Source: Prolixibacteraceae bacterium
Lineage (GTDB): Bacteria > Bacteroidota > Bacteroidia > Bacteroidales > Prolixibacteraceae
NCBI GenBank assembly: GCA_018648265.1
Contig: JABGRN010000012.1
Coordinates: 1 to 64,000 of the forward strand
Direction of reading: 5' to 3'
DNA: 64,000 nt
Below the pieces are notes generated by a model, which did no database searches, was not told the origin of the DNA, and saw only the letters and a program-made list of their open reading frames with translations. A program made the translations under genes and the position numbers. The first letter of the stretch is position 1; each line of letters begins with the position of its first letter. Positions 53,774 through 62,465 of the stretch are shown here, piece after piece.

Positions 53774-53849
53774 TGTTTACTTTTTTAATAAAAAAAACTT
53801 AAATAAGAGGTGGGCTTATTTAAACTTTTAAGCAATTCAATAAATAGTA

Positions 53850-53928
53850 TTACAATTTCCCCCAGGTCTTATCCATTTCGGTTTTTTTCATTTCATCTGC
53901 AATTTTCAGGTATTTGCGCAATGTTTTT
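53850..53928 (-). pseudogene. integrase C-terminal remnant
   Basis: Encodes in frame 'TLRKYLKIADEMKKTEMDKT' followed by WGKL and a stop, 22 of 24 residues the same as the end of the integrase at 54607. The DNA is nearly identical to 54607-54684. It adjoins the hicB stop codon, so the hicAB pair is flanked by two copies of the integrase 3' end. Confidence 0.88.
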
Positions 53929-54265
53929 AACTGTTTTCTATTTCGCGCTTTAACGCCCTTTTAACTAACTGGTTTAACGAAATGCCACTGGCAGTTGCTT
54001 TTTGCGCTGCCTGTTTGTGCAAATCGGGGCTTACCCTCACGTTAAAGCTGCCTTTGTGCGATTTCTCAACCGGCCTGCCTTCGCGCCTGCAATCTTCGAT
54101 ATGCAGTGTTATCATATTTTTAAATGCTTTTTCCAGTTCGTCAACAGTAGTCCCCTCGAAAGTAACCAGGTCGTTTATTCCCTCTACCTTTCCAAAAAAC
54201 ACACGATCGGCGGCACTGTAATGCACCGAACCGATAAATCCTTCGTATATTAAAGTATCTTTCAT
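53927..54265 (-). CDS. hicB: HicB antitoxin
   Basis: 112 residues. N-terminal degraded RNase-H-like HicB domain ('IGSVHYSAADRVFFGKVEGI', 'VTFEGTTVDELEKAFKNMITLHIED') and C-terminal ribbon-helix-helix ('GSFNVRVSPDLHKQAAQKA', 'ISLNQLVKRALKREI'). Neutralises HicA and represses its operon. Start overlaps the hicA stop by 4 bp. Confidence 0.92.
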   Translation of the reverse strand: MKDTLIYEGFIGSVHYSAADRVFFGKVEGINDLVTFEGTTVDELEKAFKNMITLHIEDCRREGRPVEKSHKGSFNVRVSPDLHKQAAQKATASGISLNQLVKRALKREIENS

Positions 54266-54510
54266 AACAACCCTTTTGTTTTTAGTTCATTTTCGATTAA
54301 ATTTAACTGGTACCGTTTCAGTATGTTTCCCGGATGTGGTTTATGAAGTTTAATTTTATGTTTTTCTTTTTTGTTAAAAAAAACTACCCTCGAACCCGCT
54401 GCCTGGGTTTGTTCATATCCAAAAAAGCTTAAAACCCTTACCAGCTCGTTATATGTAAAATCTTTTGGGTTCGATTTAAATTTTTTTAGTAATTTTTCCC
54501 TGGTACCCAT
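54262..54510 (-). CDS. hicA: HicA toxin
   Basis: 82 residues from 54510 (MGTREKLLKKFK...); an upstream ATG at 54525 adds five. A dsRBD-like mRNA interferase: 'FTYNELVRVLSFFGYEQTQAAGSRVVFFN' contains the Gly-Ser before the strand that in many HicA reads G-S-H; here His is Arg, and the catalytic His may be another ('HKIKLHKPHPG'). The 'LHKPHPG' block is typical. Confidence 0.88.
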   Translation of the reverse strand: MGTREKLLKKFKSNPKDFTYNELVRVLSFFGYEQTQAAGSRVVFFNKKEKHKIKLHKPHPGNILKRYQLNLIENELKTKGLL

Positions 54511-54606
54511 TCTGCAAACATACAAAAATGCAACTAAAAAACAGTCGCAGTACTTGAGAATTGTTTAGATTTTTGTTTGGAAGGTTTATATTGTATCCTG
54601 TAAAAG

Positions 54607-55857
54607 TTATAGTTTGCCCCAGGCTTTGTTCATTTCAGTTTTTTTCATTTCATCTGCAATTTTCAGGTATTTGCGCAATGTTTTTTCCTGGTTAATTCCT
54701 GTAATTTCCTGTACAATTTTAATATTCATTCCCAGGTAAAAAGAGAGTGTGATAAATGTTTTTCGGGCAACGTGGGCTGTAACAACTTTATATTTTGGTT
54801 TTGTTTCCTGGGTAAACTGGTTGCCCCTGTTAGTATCGATATTTACTGAAGCATTAATTCCGGCCAGCTCGCAAATTTCTTTTAGGTAATCGTTAAATTT
54901 CTGGTTACTCATCCTGGGCAAAATATAAACAGGTTGTTCCTTATAACGTTCAATTATTTTCCGGGAAAGGTCAACCAATGGAATTTGAACAGATTTTTTA
55001 ACTTTTTGCATTGTTTTAACAATATGATCGCCTTGAATATGTTCATGTCGTAATTGCTGAAGGTCGGAATAACGCAACCCGGTTAAACAGCCAAAACAAA
55101 AAATGTCCCTTACTTTTTGGTGTTTTTTGCTGGTAAAATCAAAATTATACAAGGTTTTAAATTCATCAAGTGTAAAAGTAATTTGTGTTATATCTTTTTC
55201 GGCAACTTTAAATTTTAAGTGTTCAGCACCGGAATAGTAACCACGTTCAGCACACCAGCCCAGAAACGTTTTAAGGGTTTTAATATTTTTGGCAAATGTA
55301 TTATTCACATATTTCCGCTTGTTAATGCCATAATTCTTTAGTTTATCAAATAGTACCAGGTCAATATTTTTGAATGTAATTTTAAAATTCTCATTTTCCT
55401 GAAATTCAACATAGAATTTATAAAGGCTTTTCCGGTGTCGATATGTATCGTAAGCATTGTTTTGTTTAGAGTGTTCTAACCATTCTTCAAAAGCCTGGTT
55501 AAATCCTTTGTCGGGTTTTAAAATCGATTTGTTGTTTTCGATCGGGTCAATACCTTTCAATATATCTTTTATTGCCTGTTCCGTTACCTGAAGTTCATTT
55601 ATCAGGCAATGGTCGTTATACTTATTTATAAGATTTTCTAAATGGTTAAGGGTTGCATTAATCTCGATGGAACGGTTGGGAATTGCATTTATATGACTTT
55701 TATAGATTCGTTTTTTGTCCGGGTTCCAGTCTGGTTCTTTAACACTGGCAATAGTTTTATAATACCTTTTTCTTTTAAAAATTATTTTGGCCATTAAAGG
55801 GAATTTTTCTTCTTTTCCTTTTGCACCTGTATTAAGGTAAAATATTATATTTGGCAT
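54607..55857 (-). CDS. int: tyrosine recombinase (integrase)
   Basis: 416 residues from 55857 (MPNIIFYLNTGA...); the frame opens at 55893. N-terminal Arm-type domain of Bacteroidota integrases, a SAM-like core domain ('FNQAFEEWLEHSKQNNAYDTYRHRK') and catalytic domain with Arg in 'CLTGLRYSDLQQL' (R262), H-x-x-R in 'VTAHVARKTF' (H362, R365) and Tyr in 'LRKYLKI' (Y397). The usual 'GH' before the Tyr helix reads 'GI'. Next to attR; catalyses integration in tRNA-Arg. Confidence 0.95.
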   Translation of the reverse strand: MPNIIFYLNTGAKGKEEKFPLMAKIIFKRKRYYKTIASVKEPDWNPDKKRIYKSHINAIPNRSIEINATLNHLENLINKYNDHCLINELQVTEQAIKDILKGIDPIENNKSILKPDKGFNQAFEEWLEHSKQNNAYDTYRHRKSLYKFYVEFQENENFKITFKNIDLVLFDKLKNYGINKRKYVNNTFAKNIKTLKTFLGWCAERGYYSGAEHLKFKVAEKDITQITFTLDEFKTLYNFDFTSKKHQKVRDIFCFGCLTGLRYSDLQQLRHEHIQGDHIVKTMQKVKKSVQIPLVDLSRKIIERYKEQPVYILPRMSNQKFNDYLKEICELAGINASVNIDTNRGNQFTQETKPKYKVVTAHVARKTFITLSFYLGMNIKIVQEITGINQEKTLRKYLKIADEMKKTEMNKAWGKL

Positions 55858-56028
55858 ATCAATTCTATAAAATGAAATACTAAAGGTAATCAAAAATGTA
55901 TCCTTTTTGTATCCTTTTTAGTAGAAAACCTCCAAAATCAACAAAAAACGCAAAAAACATTTATTCATTAATATGCTGAATAACAGAATATTTAAACACA
56001 TTTGAAAAAATAGAAAAAATGTATTGGT

Positions 56029-56048
56029 ATTCTTGGTGGGATCACAAA
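56029..56048 (+). other. attR of integrative element
   Basis: Second copy of ATTCTTGGTGGGATCACAAA, equal to the 3' end of tRNA-Arg plus four bases; the preceding base differs from attL (T instead of G), which sets the repeat at 20 bp. Confidence 0.92.
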
Positions 56049-56050
56049 AT

Positions 56051-56090
56051 ACAGACTTTGCAAATTCATATTTGCAGAGTCTGTTTCTTT
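56051..56090 (+). terminator. displaced original terminator of tRNA-Arg
   Basis: 15-bp stem with one mismatch (56051-56065 with 56070-56084, 4-nt loop TCAT) followed by TTTCTTT. Located directly after attR, it would have ended the tRNA-Arg transcript before insertion. Confidence 0.75.
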
Positions 56091-56141
56091 AATGGATTAA
56101 TGTTTTGTAAAAAGTAACGGTTAAAACAGATAAAAGATCGT

Positions 56142-56173
56142 TTTGTTTTTTGTAGTTGATGTTGCTACCTTGT
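56142..56173 (+). promoter_or_regulatory. promoter of tricorn-like gene
   Basis: TTTG (56142-56145), 20-nt spacer, TACCTTGT (56166-56173, one base off TAnnTTTG), 40 bp before the ATG. Confidence 0.4.
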
Positions 56174-56212
56174 GTAAATTTTTAAATTAACTTCACTATA
56201 AATCCATTTCAA

Positions 56213-59200
56213 ATGAAAACGTTTTTATCTCTGATTTCGTTGTTAATTATCACTGCCGGTTTTTCAACTGTTTATGCACAGCAAAAAGGATACTATCGAT
56301 TCCCAACAATTTTTAATGAATATGTTGTTTTTACAGCTGAGGGCGATCTATGGAAATTCAATCAGGAAACCGGACTAACATACCGGATTACAACTCATCA
56401 TGGGATTGAGTCAAATGCTGCGATATCGCCCAACGGAGAATGGATTGCTTTTAGTGCCGAATACGAAGGGCCAAATGAAATTTATATCATTCCTTTTGAT
56501 GGTGGAATTCCTAAAAGAATTACATACGAAGGGCTAAAAGGAAGATCTGCGCCCAAAATTTACAACTGGACAGAAAATGGAAAATTAATTGTTTCAACAA
56601 GTTTTTATACTACCCTTCCAGGCAAACAACTGGTTTTAATTGATATTGATAATATTAAATACAATCGGATTCCACTGGCACAGGCCGACCAAGGAGCTTT
56701 TGATGAAAATGGGAATCTCTATTTTACACGACTTCCGTTTCAATCGAGCCATACAAAAAGGTACAAAGGGGGAACAGCACAGAACTTATGGAAATTCGAC
56801 AATTTGAATGAAGCAATTCCATTAACCCAGGATTATACCGGAACAAGTAAAAACCCAATGTTTTACCAGGGCAAGTTGTACTTTCTGACCGATCGGGATG
56901 GAACGATGAATCTTTGGTCGATGTTACCAAACGATACTGAATTAAAACAACTTACCAATTCAGTAGCATGGGATTTAAAAGATGCAAAATTGCATAATGG
57001 TAAAATAATCTATCAGAAAAAGGCAGATCTTTTTATTTATGATATTGCCACAGGAAAGGAAATATTACTGAATATCTCCCTGATTTCTGATTTTGACCAG
57101 AAACGCCCGTTTTGGGTTAAAGATGCCGACAAAAAAATTCAGTCAGTTGATATCTCTGAAAGCGGCGAACATATTGTTGTGACCTCCCGGGGTAGAATTT
57201 TTACTGCCCCCGTTGATGGTGGACGGTGGATTGAAATAACAAGAAAAAGCGGAATCAGGTATAAATCAGCAAAATTTAGTGGAGAAAAAGATGAGGTGGT
57301 TTTTCTTTCAGATGAATCGGGAGAAATTGAATTATGGAAAACGGCTAAAGATGGTTTTGCTAAACCGGAACAATTGTCTTCAAAAAGCGAGGTCTTAATT
57401 ATGAATCATCTACCTTCGCCAAATGGAAAATTTGTAGCTTATACTGAAAAAGATTATGCACTAAAATTGTGTAATGTTGAAACAAAATCTACAAAACAAA
57501 TTGATCTTGATAATGTTAATGGTTTTAGACATTTAACCTGGTCGCCCAACAACAAATGGCTCGCATATGTAGATCCTGCAAATAATCGGAGTGCGCAACT
57601 GAAAGTTTTAAATATTGAAAACAACCAATCTTTTTTTCTTTCTACCGACCGTTTTGAAAGTTATAACCCGGTATTCAGCCCTGATGGGAAATGGTTGTTT
57701 TTTATTTCCGACAGAACATTTAATACTTCAGTTGGCAGCCCTTGGGGACCACGGCAGCCAGAACCATTTTATAACAAAACTGGTAAAATTTATATGTTAG
57801 CCCTGGGCGACTCATTGCGCCCGCCTTTCCTGAAAAATGATGAATTAAATCTAAAAGAAGAGGAACAGAAAACGGATGAGGTTCTTCAAAATCAGGATAT
57901 GGAAAAAGCAATTACCCGTTTTTATGAAGTACCCATTTCTGCAAACAATTTTTCTTCTCTTAAAGTTACCGATAAGCATTTATACTGGGTTCAATCTGAT
58001 GTAAATGACCCAAGAAATCGAAAGTTATTTGCTTTGGAAATTTCAAATAAAAAAGAAAACAAACCAGTTGAAATTACTGATAAAATTTCGGGATATGAAA
58101 TTTCCGGTAACGGAAAAAAACTCTTGCTTAGAAAAGCAGATGGTATGTACATAGTTGATGCCAACGGGAAAAAAGCTGATTTAAAAACTGCCAAAATAAA
58201 TCTAACCAATTGGGTTTTTAATATTGATCCGGTAGAAGATTGGAAACAAATGGTACTTGATGCATGGCGGCTTGAACGCGACTATTTTTACGACAAAAAA
58301 ATGCATGGTGTCGATTGGGATGCAGTTCTCGAACGCCACCTTCCACTTGTTGAAAGACTAACCGACCGATATGAATTGGACGATTTACTGGCAAGTATGG
58401 TTTCTGAATTATCGGCACTGCATATTTTTGTAAGGGGTGGAGAAAAACGTGTGTCACCTGAAAATGTTGCTCCTGCATCTTTGGGAGCCAGGTTAGAATT
58501 GGATAAAAGCAGAAATGGATATGTTATCTCTCATATTTATAATGGCGAACCTGACTTGCCAGAACAACACTCTCCACTTTCCCAGCCTCATCTTCAAATA
58601 AAAGAAGGTGATGTAATTAGTAAAATTAATGGCGTTGATGTTTTGGAAGTTGAACACATTAACCAGCTTTTAAACAAAAAAGAGGGACAGGAAGTAAGAT
58701 TAACTTTATTTGACAAATCAGATATAAATTACGAACAGATTGTTAAGCCAATTACAATGTTTGCAGATGCCAGCCTTCGCTATAGTGAATGGGAATATAC
58801 AAGGCGCCTGGAAGTGGATAAAAAGGGCGATAAAAATATTGGTTACTTTCACCTGCGGGCAATGGGTGGAAACAATTTTCAGGAATTTGTAAAAGGTTAT
58901 TATCCGGTTTTCAACAGAGCAGGGTTAATTATCGATGTCAGGCACAACCGGGGTGGAAATATCGATAGCTGGGTGCTAAATCGTTTATTACGAAAAGCGT
59001 GGTTTTATTGGCAAACCCGTGCTGGAATTCCTTACTGGAATATGCAATATGCTTTTAGGGGGCACATTGTGGTTTTGTGTAATGAACATACTGCATCTGA
59101 CGGTGAAGCATTTGCCGAAGGTGTAAAAAGACTTGATCTGGGAGAGGTAATTGGAACCCGGACCTGGGGAGGTGAAATTTGGTTAAGTTCAAGTAACCGA

Positions 59201-59449
59201 TTGGTTGATAATGGAATTGCCACTGCGGCCGAAATGGGTGTTTATACTGAAGATGGTGAATGGATTATTGAAGGTCATGGAGTAGATCCTGACATTATTA
59301 TTGATAATCTTCCACATGCAACTTTTAATGGAGAAGATGCCCAACTTAACGCAGCAATCGACTTTCTGAAAAAGATAATAGAGGAAGAACCTGTGCTAGT
59401 TCCGGAATTTCCGCCGCTGCCTGATAAATCGTTTGATTATAAAAAATAG
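56213..59449 (+). CDS. tricorn-type S41 protease, exported
   Basis: 1078 residues. Signal peptide (1-22, 'LISLLIITAGFSTVYAQ'). Beta-propeller WD/PD40-like repeats ('WIAFSAEYEGPNEIYIIPFDGG', 'YFLTDRDGTMNLWSM', 'VVFLSDESGEIELWKT', 'WLFFISDRTFN'), a tricorn C1-like domain (about 670-740), a PDZ domain ('LEIDKS...' region, about 770-850) and an S41 protease core: 'LIIDVRHNRGGNIDSW' and the nucleophile Ser in 'NEHTASDGEAFAEG'. Degrades peptides downstream of other proteases; periplasmic. Single gene. Confidence 0.94.
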   Translation: MKTFLSLISLLIITAGFSTVYAQQKGYYRFPTIFNEYVVFTAEGDLWKFNQETGLTYRITTHHGIESNAAISPNGEWIAFSAEYEGPNEIYIIPFDGGIPKRITYEGLKGRSAPKIYNWTENGKLIVSTSFYTTLPGKQLVLIDIDNIKYNRIPLAQADQGAFDENGNLYFTRLPFQSSHTKRYKGGTAQNLWKFDNLNEAIPLTQDYTGTSKNPMFYQGKLYFLTDRDGTMNLWSMLPNDTELKQLTNSVAWDLKDAKLHNGKIIYQKKADLFIYDIATGKEILLNISLISDFDQKRPFWVKDADKKIQSVDISESGEHIVVTSRGRIFTAPVDGGRWIEITRKSGIRYKSAKFSGEKDEVVFLSDESGEIELWKTAKDGFAKPEQLSSKSEVLIMNHLPSPNGKFVAYTEKDYALKLCNVETKSTKQIDLDNVNGFRHLTWSPNNKWLAYVDPANNRSAQLKVLNIENNQSFFLSTDRFESYNPVFSPDGKWLFFISDRTFNTSVGSPWGPRQPEPFYNKTGKIYMLALGDSLRPPFLKNDELNLKEEEQKTDEVLQNQDMEKAITRFYEVPISANNFSSLKVTDKHLYWVQSDVNDPRNRKLFALEISNKKENKPVEITDKISGYEISGNGKKLLLRKADGMYIVDANGKKADLKTAKINLTNWVFNIDPVEDWKQMVLDAWRLERDYFYDKKMHGVDWDAVLERHLPLVERLTDRYELDDLLASMVSELSALHIFVRGGEKRVSPENVAPASLGARLELDKSRNGYVISHIYNGEPDLPEQHSPLSQPHLQIKEGDVISKINGVDVLEVEHINQLLNKKEGQEVRLTLFDKSDINYEQIVKPITMFADASLRYSEWEYTRRLEVDKKGDKNIGYFHLRAMGGNNFQEFVKGYYPVFNRAGLIIDVRHNRGGNIDSWVLNRLLRKAWFYWQTRAGIPYWNMQYAFRGHIVVLCNEHTASDGEAFAEGVKRLDLGEVIGTRTWGGEIWLSSSNRLVDNGIATAAEMGVYTEDGEWIIEGHGVDPDIIIDNLPHATFNGEDAQLNAAIDFLKKIIEEEPVLVPEFPPLPDKSFDYKK

Positions 59450-59847
59450 TATTTGATTAATTTTATCAATTCTATTTTAAGCTGTTTTTAGTAAAATATA
59501 TCGATGATCTTTTCATTCATTTTATCAAAAAAAGAAAAGTTGTAGATGAAGAAATTATTTCTGTTTTAAGATAAAAATGTAAACAACAGCTAAAATATTG
59601 GTTTAGGTGAGCATCCCTTTGTAAAAATCAAAATGCTTCAATTTTTGAAAAATGCAAACTATTCCCTAATTTTACACCACTATAAAATAAAAATCAAATG
59701 AATACAAATCAACACAATTCAAATCTTCTGGCATCGTATCGGTGTCTTTTCGAGTGCTGGATTTTGTATGCATAAATTTCTCCCCTTTCAAATTTTCAAT
59801 TATATATTTCTGATTTATAATTTATTTTTCATGTAATTTTTGCTGAA
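59450..59847. other. 398-bp spacer before glycyl radical enzyme gene
   Basis: AT-rich, no gene. No fully matching TAnnTTTG is seen near the start (TAATTTTTG at 59834-59842 has one extra base). No obvious riboswitch or terminator. Confidence 0.45.
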
Positions 59848-62304
59848 ATGACTTTTGCAGAAAAACAATTCATAAAAACTCCCGAAAGGCCTGCTGGCGT
59901 TGAAGGAAATTTCTACACACCCAAAGAAAAAACCACTCCCGGAATGAACGAGCGAATTCAACGCCTGCGAAAACAAAGCGTAGAAACAAAGGAATTGCTC
60001 TCCATTGAACGGGCATTAATTACTACCCGGTTTTATCAGGAAAATGAAGGGAAATACTCTGTTCCGGTAATGCGTGCACTTAATTTCCTGGAAATTTGTA
60101 AACATAAAACAATGTACATTGGTAACGATGAATTAATTGTTGCTGAGCGCGGTCCCTTTCCAAAATCAGTTCCAACTTTTCCTGAGCTTACTTGTCACAG
60201 CATTGAAGATTTTCATGTTCTAAACTCACGCGACCAACAACGATACACCATTCCGCAAAAAGATATTGATACTTACGAAAAAGAAGTAATCCCTTACTGG
60301 AGTGGTCGAACCATGCGCGAACGTATTTTCAGCCATGTCCCCAAAGAATGGAAGGCTGCATACGAAGCCGGAGTGTTTACTGAATTTATGGAGCAGCGTG
60401 CACCCGGTCATACTGCTCTCGATGGGAAGATTTACCAAAAAGGGATGCTCGATTTTAAAAAAGAGATTAACGATCATATTCAGCAACTTGACTTTTTAAA
60501 CGACCCGGAAGCGACCGATAAGCTGGAAGAGTTGAAGGCTATGGAAATTTCATGCGAAGCAGCAATTGTTTTTGCCGAACGCCATGCTAATTTAGCAGAA
60601 GAAATGGTGCTTACAGAAACCAATCCTGTGAGGATTAAAGAATTAAAACAAATTGCTGAAGTTTGTCGTTGGGTGCCGGCAAACGCACCGAGAAATTTTT
60701 GGGAAGCAATTCAAATGTACTGGTTTATACACCTCGGAACTATTACAGAATTGAATGGTTGGGATGCCATGAATCCAGGTCATTTCGATCAACACTTAAC
60801 TCCTTTTTATGAAAAGGAAATTTCGGAGAAAACGATTACCCGCAAAAAAGCCAAAGAACTAATCGGTTGTTTTTGGATAAAAGTAAATAACCACCCCGCC
60901 CCACCAAAAGTAGGAATTACAGCCCGCGAGAGCGGCACTTTTAACGATTTTACAAATATTAATCTTGGAGGGTTAAAACCAGATGGTACTGATGGTGTGA
61001 GCGAAATTTCATACATAATGCTGGAGGTAATTGAGGAGCTGCACATTCTTCAGCCCGGCAGCTCGGTTCACATAAGTGCAAAAACCCCTGACAAGTTTTT
61101 AAATGCTGCCACAAAAGTTATTCGACAGGGACACGGTTACCCGTCGGTTTTTAATCCTGATATTTATATCCAGGAAATGTTACGGCAGGGAAAGTCGTTG
61201 CAGGATGCACGCGAAGGAGGATGCAGCGGTTGTATTGAGGTTGGCGCATTTGGAAAGGAGGCATACCTTTTAACTGGTTATCTCAACATTCCAAAAATTC
61301 TGGAAATTACATTGAATAACGGAATCGATCCACTTACCGGTAAAGTTGCCGGAATTGAAACAGGCAATCCACTTAATTTTAAAAGTTTTGAAGAGTTGTA
61401 TAAAGCATTTCTTAAACAACTCAATTTTGTTGTTGATCAGAAAATCCGGGTTAGCAACTATATCGACCAAATGTTTGCCAAATACGCACCGGCGCCATTT
61501 CTTTCAGTAGTTATTGAAGATTGTATTTCGAATGGAAAAGATTATTACAACGGTGGTCCGCGTTACAATACAAACTATATTCAATGCACTGGTTTGGGAA
61601 CTGTTACCGACAGTCTTTCAGTTATAAAAAAACATGTTTTTGAAGAGGGTAATTTCAACATGGAAACATTACTGAATGCTGTTTCAAACAACTTTGAAGG
61701 TGAAGAATCGTTGCGTCAGCGCATATTAAACCGAACCCCATTTTTTGGAAACGATGATGAATATGTCGATTCAATTGCTATTCGTGTTTATAACGATTTA
61801 TTGGCTGCCATCGATGGAAAACCTAATAGTAAAGGTGGGCAATTTCATCTGAATATGCTATCTACAACTTGCCATGTTTATTTTGGAAAAGTGCTGGGCG
61901 CATCGCCAAATGGCCGTTTTTCCGGAAAATCAATTTCTGACGGAACCTCTCCTTCACATGGTTGCGATGTACACGGACCTACAAATGTTATCCGGTCGCT
62001 TGGAAAATTAGATCAGACTAAATCGGGAGGGACATTGCTTAATTTAAGATTTGTTCCGGGTCTTGTAAAACGCGAAAAAGACATTAAAAAACTGGGGCAA
62101 CTCATCCGTAGTTATTTTACTTTGGGAGGCCACCACATTCAATTTAATATAGTTGATACAGCCACACTTTTAGCAGCACAAACTTGTCCAGAAGATTATA
62201 AAGATCTGCTGGTCCGAATGGCCGGTTACAGCGACTATTTTAATGATATGAACACCGACTTGCAACAGGAAATAATTGAAAGAACCGAAAATGAAGCGTT
62301 CTAA
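59848..62304 (+). CDS. glycyl radical enzyme, dehydratase type (HypD-like)
   Basis: 818 residues. PFL-like barrel with active-site Cys-x-Glu in 'EGGCSGCIEVGAFGKEAYLLTGYLNI' (about residue 457) and the glycyl radical loop 'VRMAGYSDYF' near the C-terminus (G793). The Cys-x-Glu marks dehydratases/lyases rather than pyruvate formate-lyase (Cys-Cys). The block resembles trans-4-hydroxy-L-proline dehydratase (HypD), but glycerol/diol dehydratase-like enzymes are possible. No microcompartment targeting peptide or shell gene is nearby. Oxygen-sensitive, so an anaerobic life is implied. Activase is the next gene. Confidence 0.85.
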   Translation: MTFAEKQFIKTPERPAGVEGNFYTPKEKTTPGMNERIQRLRKQSVETKELLSIERALITTRFYQENEGKYSVPVMRALNFLEICKHKTMYIGNDELIVAERGPFPKSVPTFPELTCHSIEDFHVLNSRDQQRYTIPQKDIDTYEKEVIPYWSGRTMRERIFSHVPKEWKAAYEAGVFTEFMEQRAPGHTALDGKIYQKGMLDFKKEINDHIQQLDFLNDPEATDKLEELKAMEISCEAAIVFAERHANLAEEMVLTETNPVRIKELKQIAEVCRWVPANAPRNFWEAIQMYWFIHLGTITELNGWDAMNPGHFDQHLTPFYEKEISEKTITRKKAKELIGCFWIKVNNHPAPPKVGITARESGTFNDFTNINLGGLKPDGTDGVSEISYIMLEVIEELHILQPGSSVHISAKTPDKFLNAATKVIRQGHGYPSVFNPDIYIQEMLRQGKSLQDAREGGCSGCIEVGAFGKEAYLLTGYLNIPKILEITLNNGIDPLTGKVAGIETGNPLNFKSFEELYKAFLKQLNFVVDQKIRVSNYIDQMFAKYAPAPFLSVVIEDCISNGKDYYNGGPRYNTNYIQCTGLGTVTDSLSVIKKHVFEEGNFNMETLLNAVSNNFEGEESLRQRILNRTPFFGNDDEYVDSIAIRVYNDLLAAIDGKPNSKGGQFHLNMLSTTCHVYFGKVLGASPNGRFSGKSISDGTSPSHGCDVHGPTNVIRSLGKLDQTKSGGTLLNLRFVPGLVKREKDIKKLGQLIRSYFTLGGHHIQFNIVDTATLLAAQTCPEDYKDLLVRMAGYSDYFNDMNTDLQQEIIERTENEAF

Positions 62305-62465
62305 ACAACTTTTTATAAACGCTAAATCCCAAATTTCAAACCTCAATAATTGTTATGCTCAAAGTAAAAAATTTTATAATGTTTGGAATTTCAAAATTCA
62401 GATATTGGAATTTATTTGAAATTTGGATATTGTTTTTTGGTATTTATCTAACTACTTATTACTAA
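62305..62465. other. spacer with AT-rich repeated phrases
   Basis: Contains near-repeats TTTGGAATTTCAAAATTCAGATATTGGAATTT-like phrases (quoted only in part) that recur around 25190 and 32545. No promoter pair seen; the activase could be read through from the enzyme gene. Confidence 0.4.

Larger units (their letters stand above)
41751..56048. mobile_element. integrative, phage-satellite-like element in tRNA-Arg
   Basis: 14.3 kb between perfect 20-bp att repeats. Integrase lies next to attR. Reading inwards: HicAB, HigBA, XRE regulator (rightward) with divergent leftward operon of small DNA-binding proteins, replication ATPase, iteron array, Toprim protein, small unknown proteins, tail tape-measure protein and a final unknown protein, terminator. 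No capsid, portal, terminase, tail tube, relaxase or conjugation gene is visible, so it is neither a complete prophage nor a conjugative element. A satellite that uses a helper phage fits best (inference). Confidence 0.85.
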
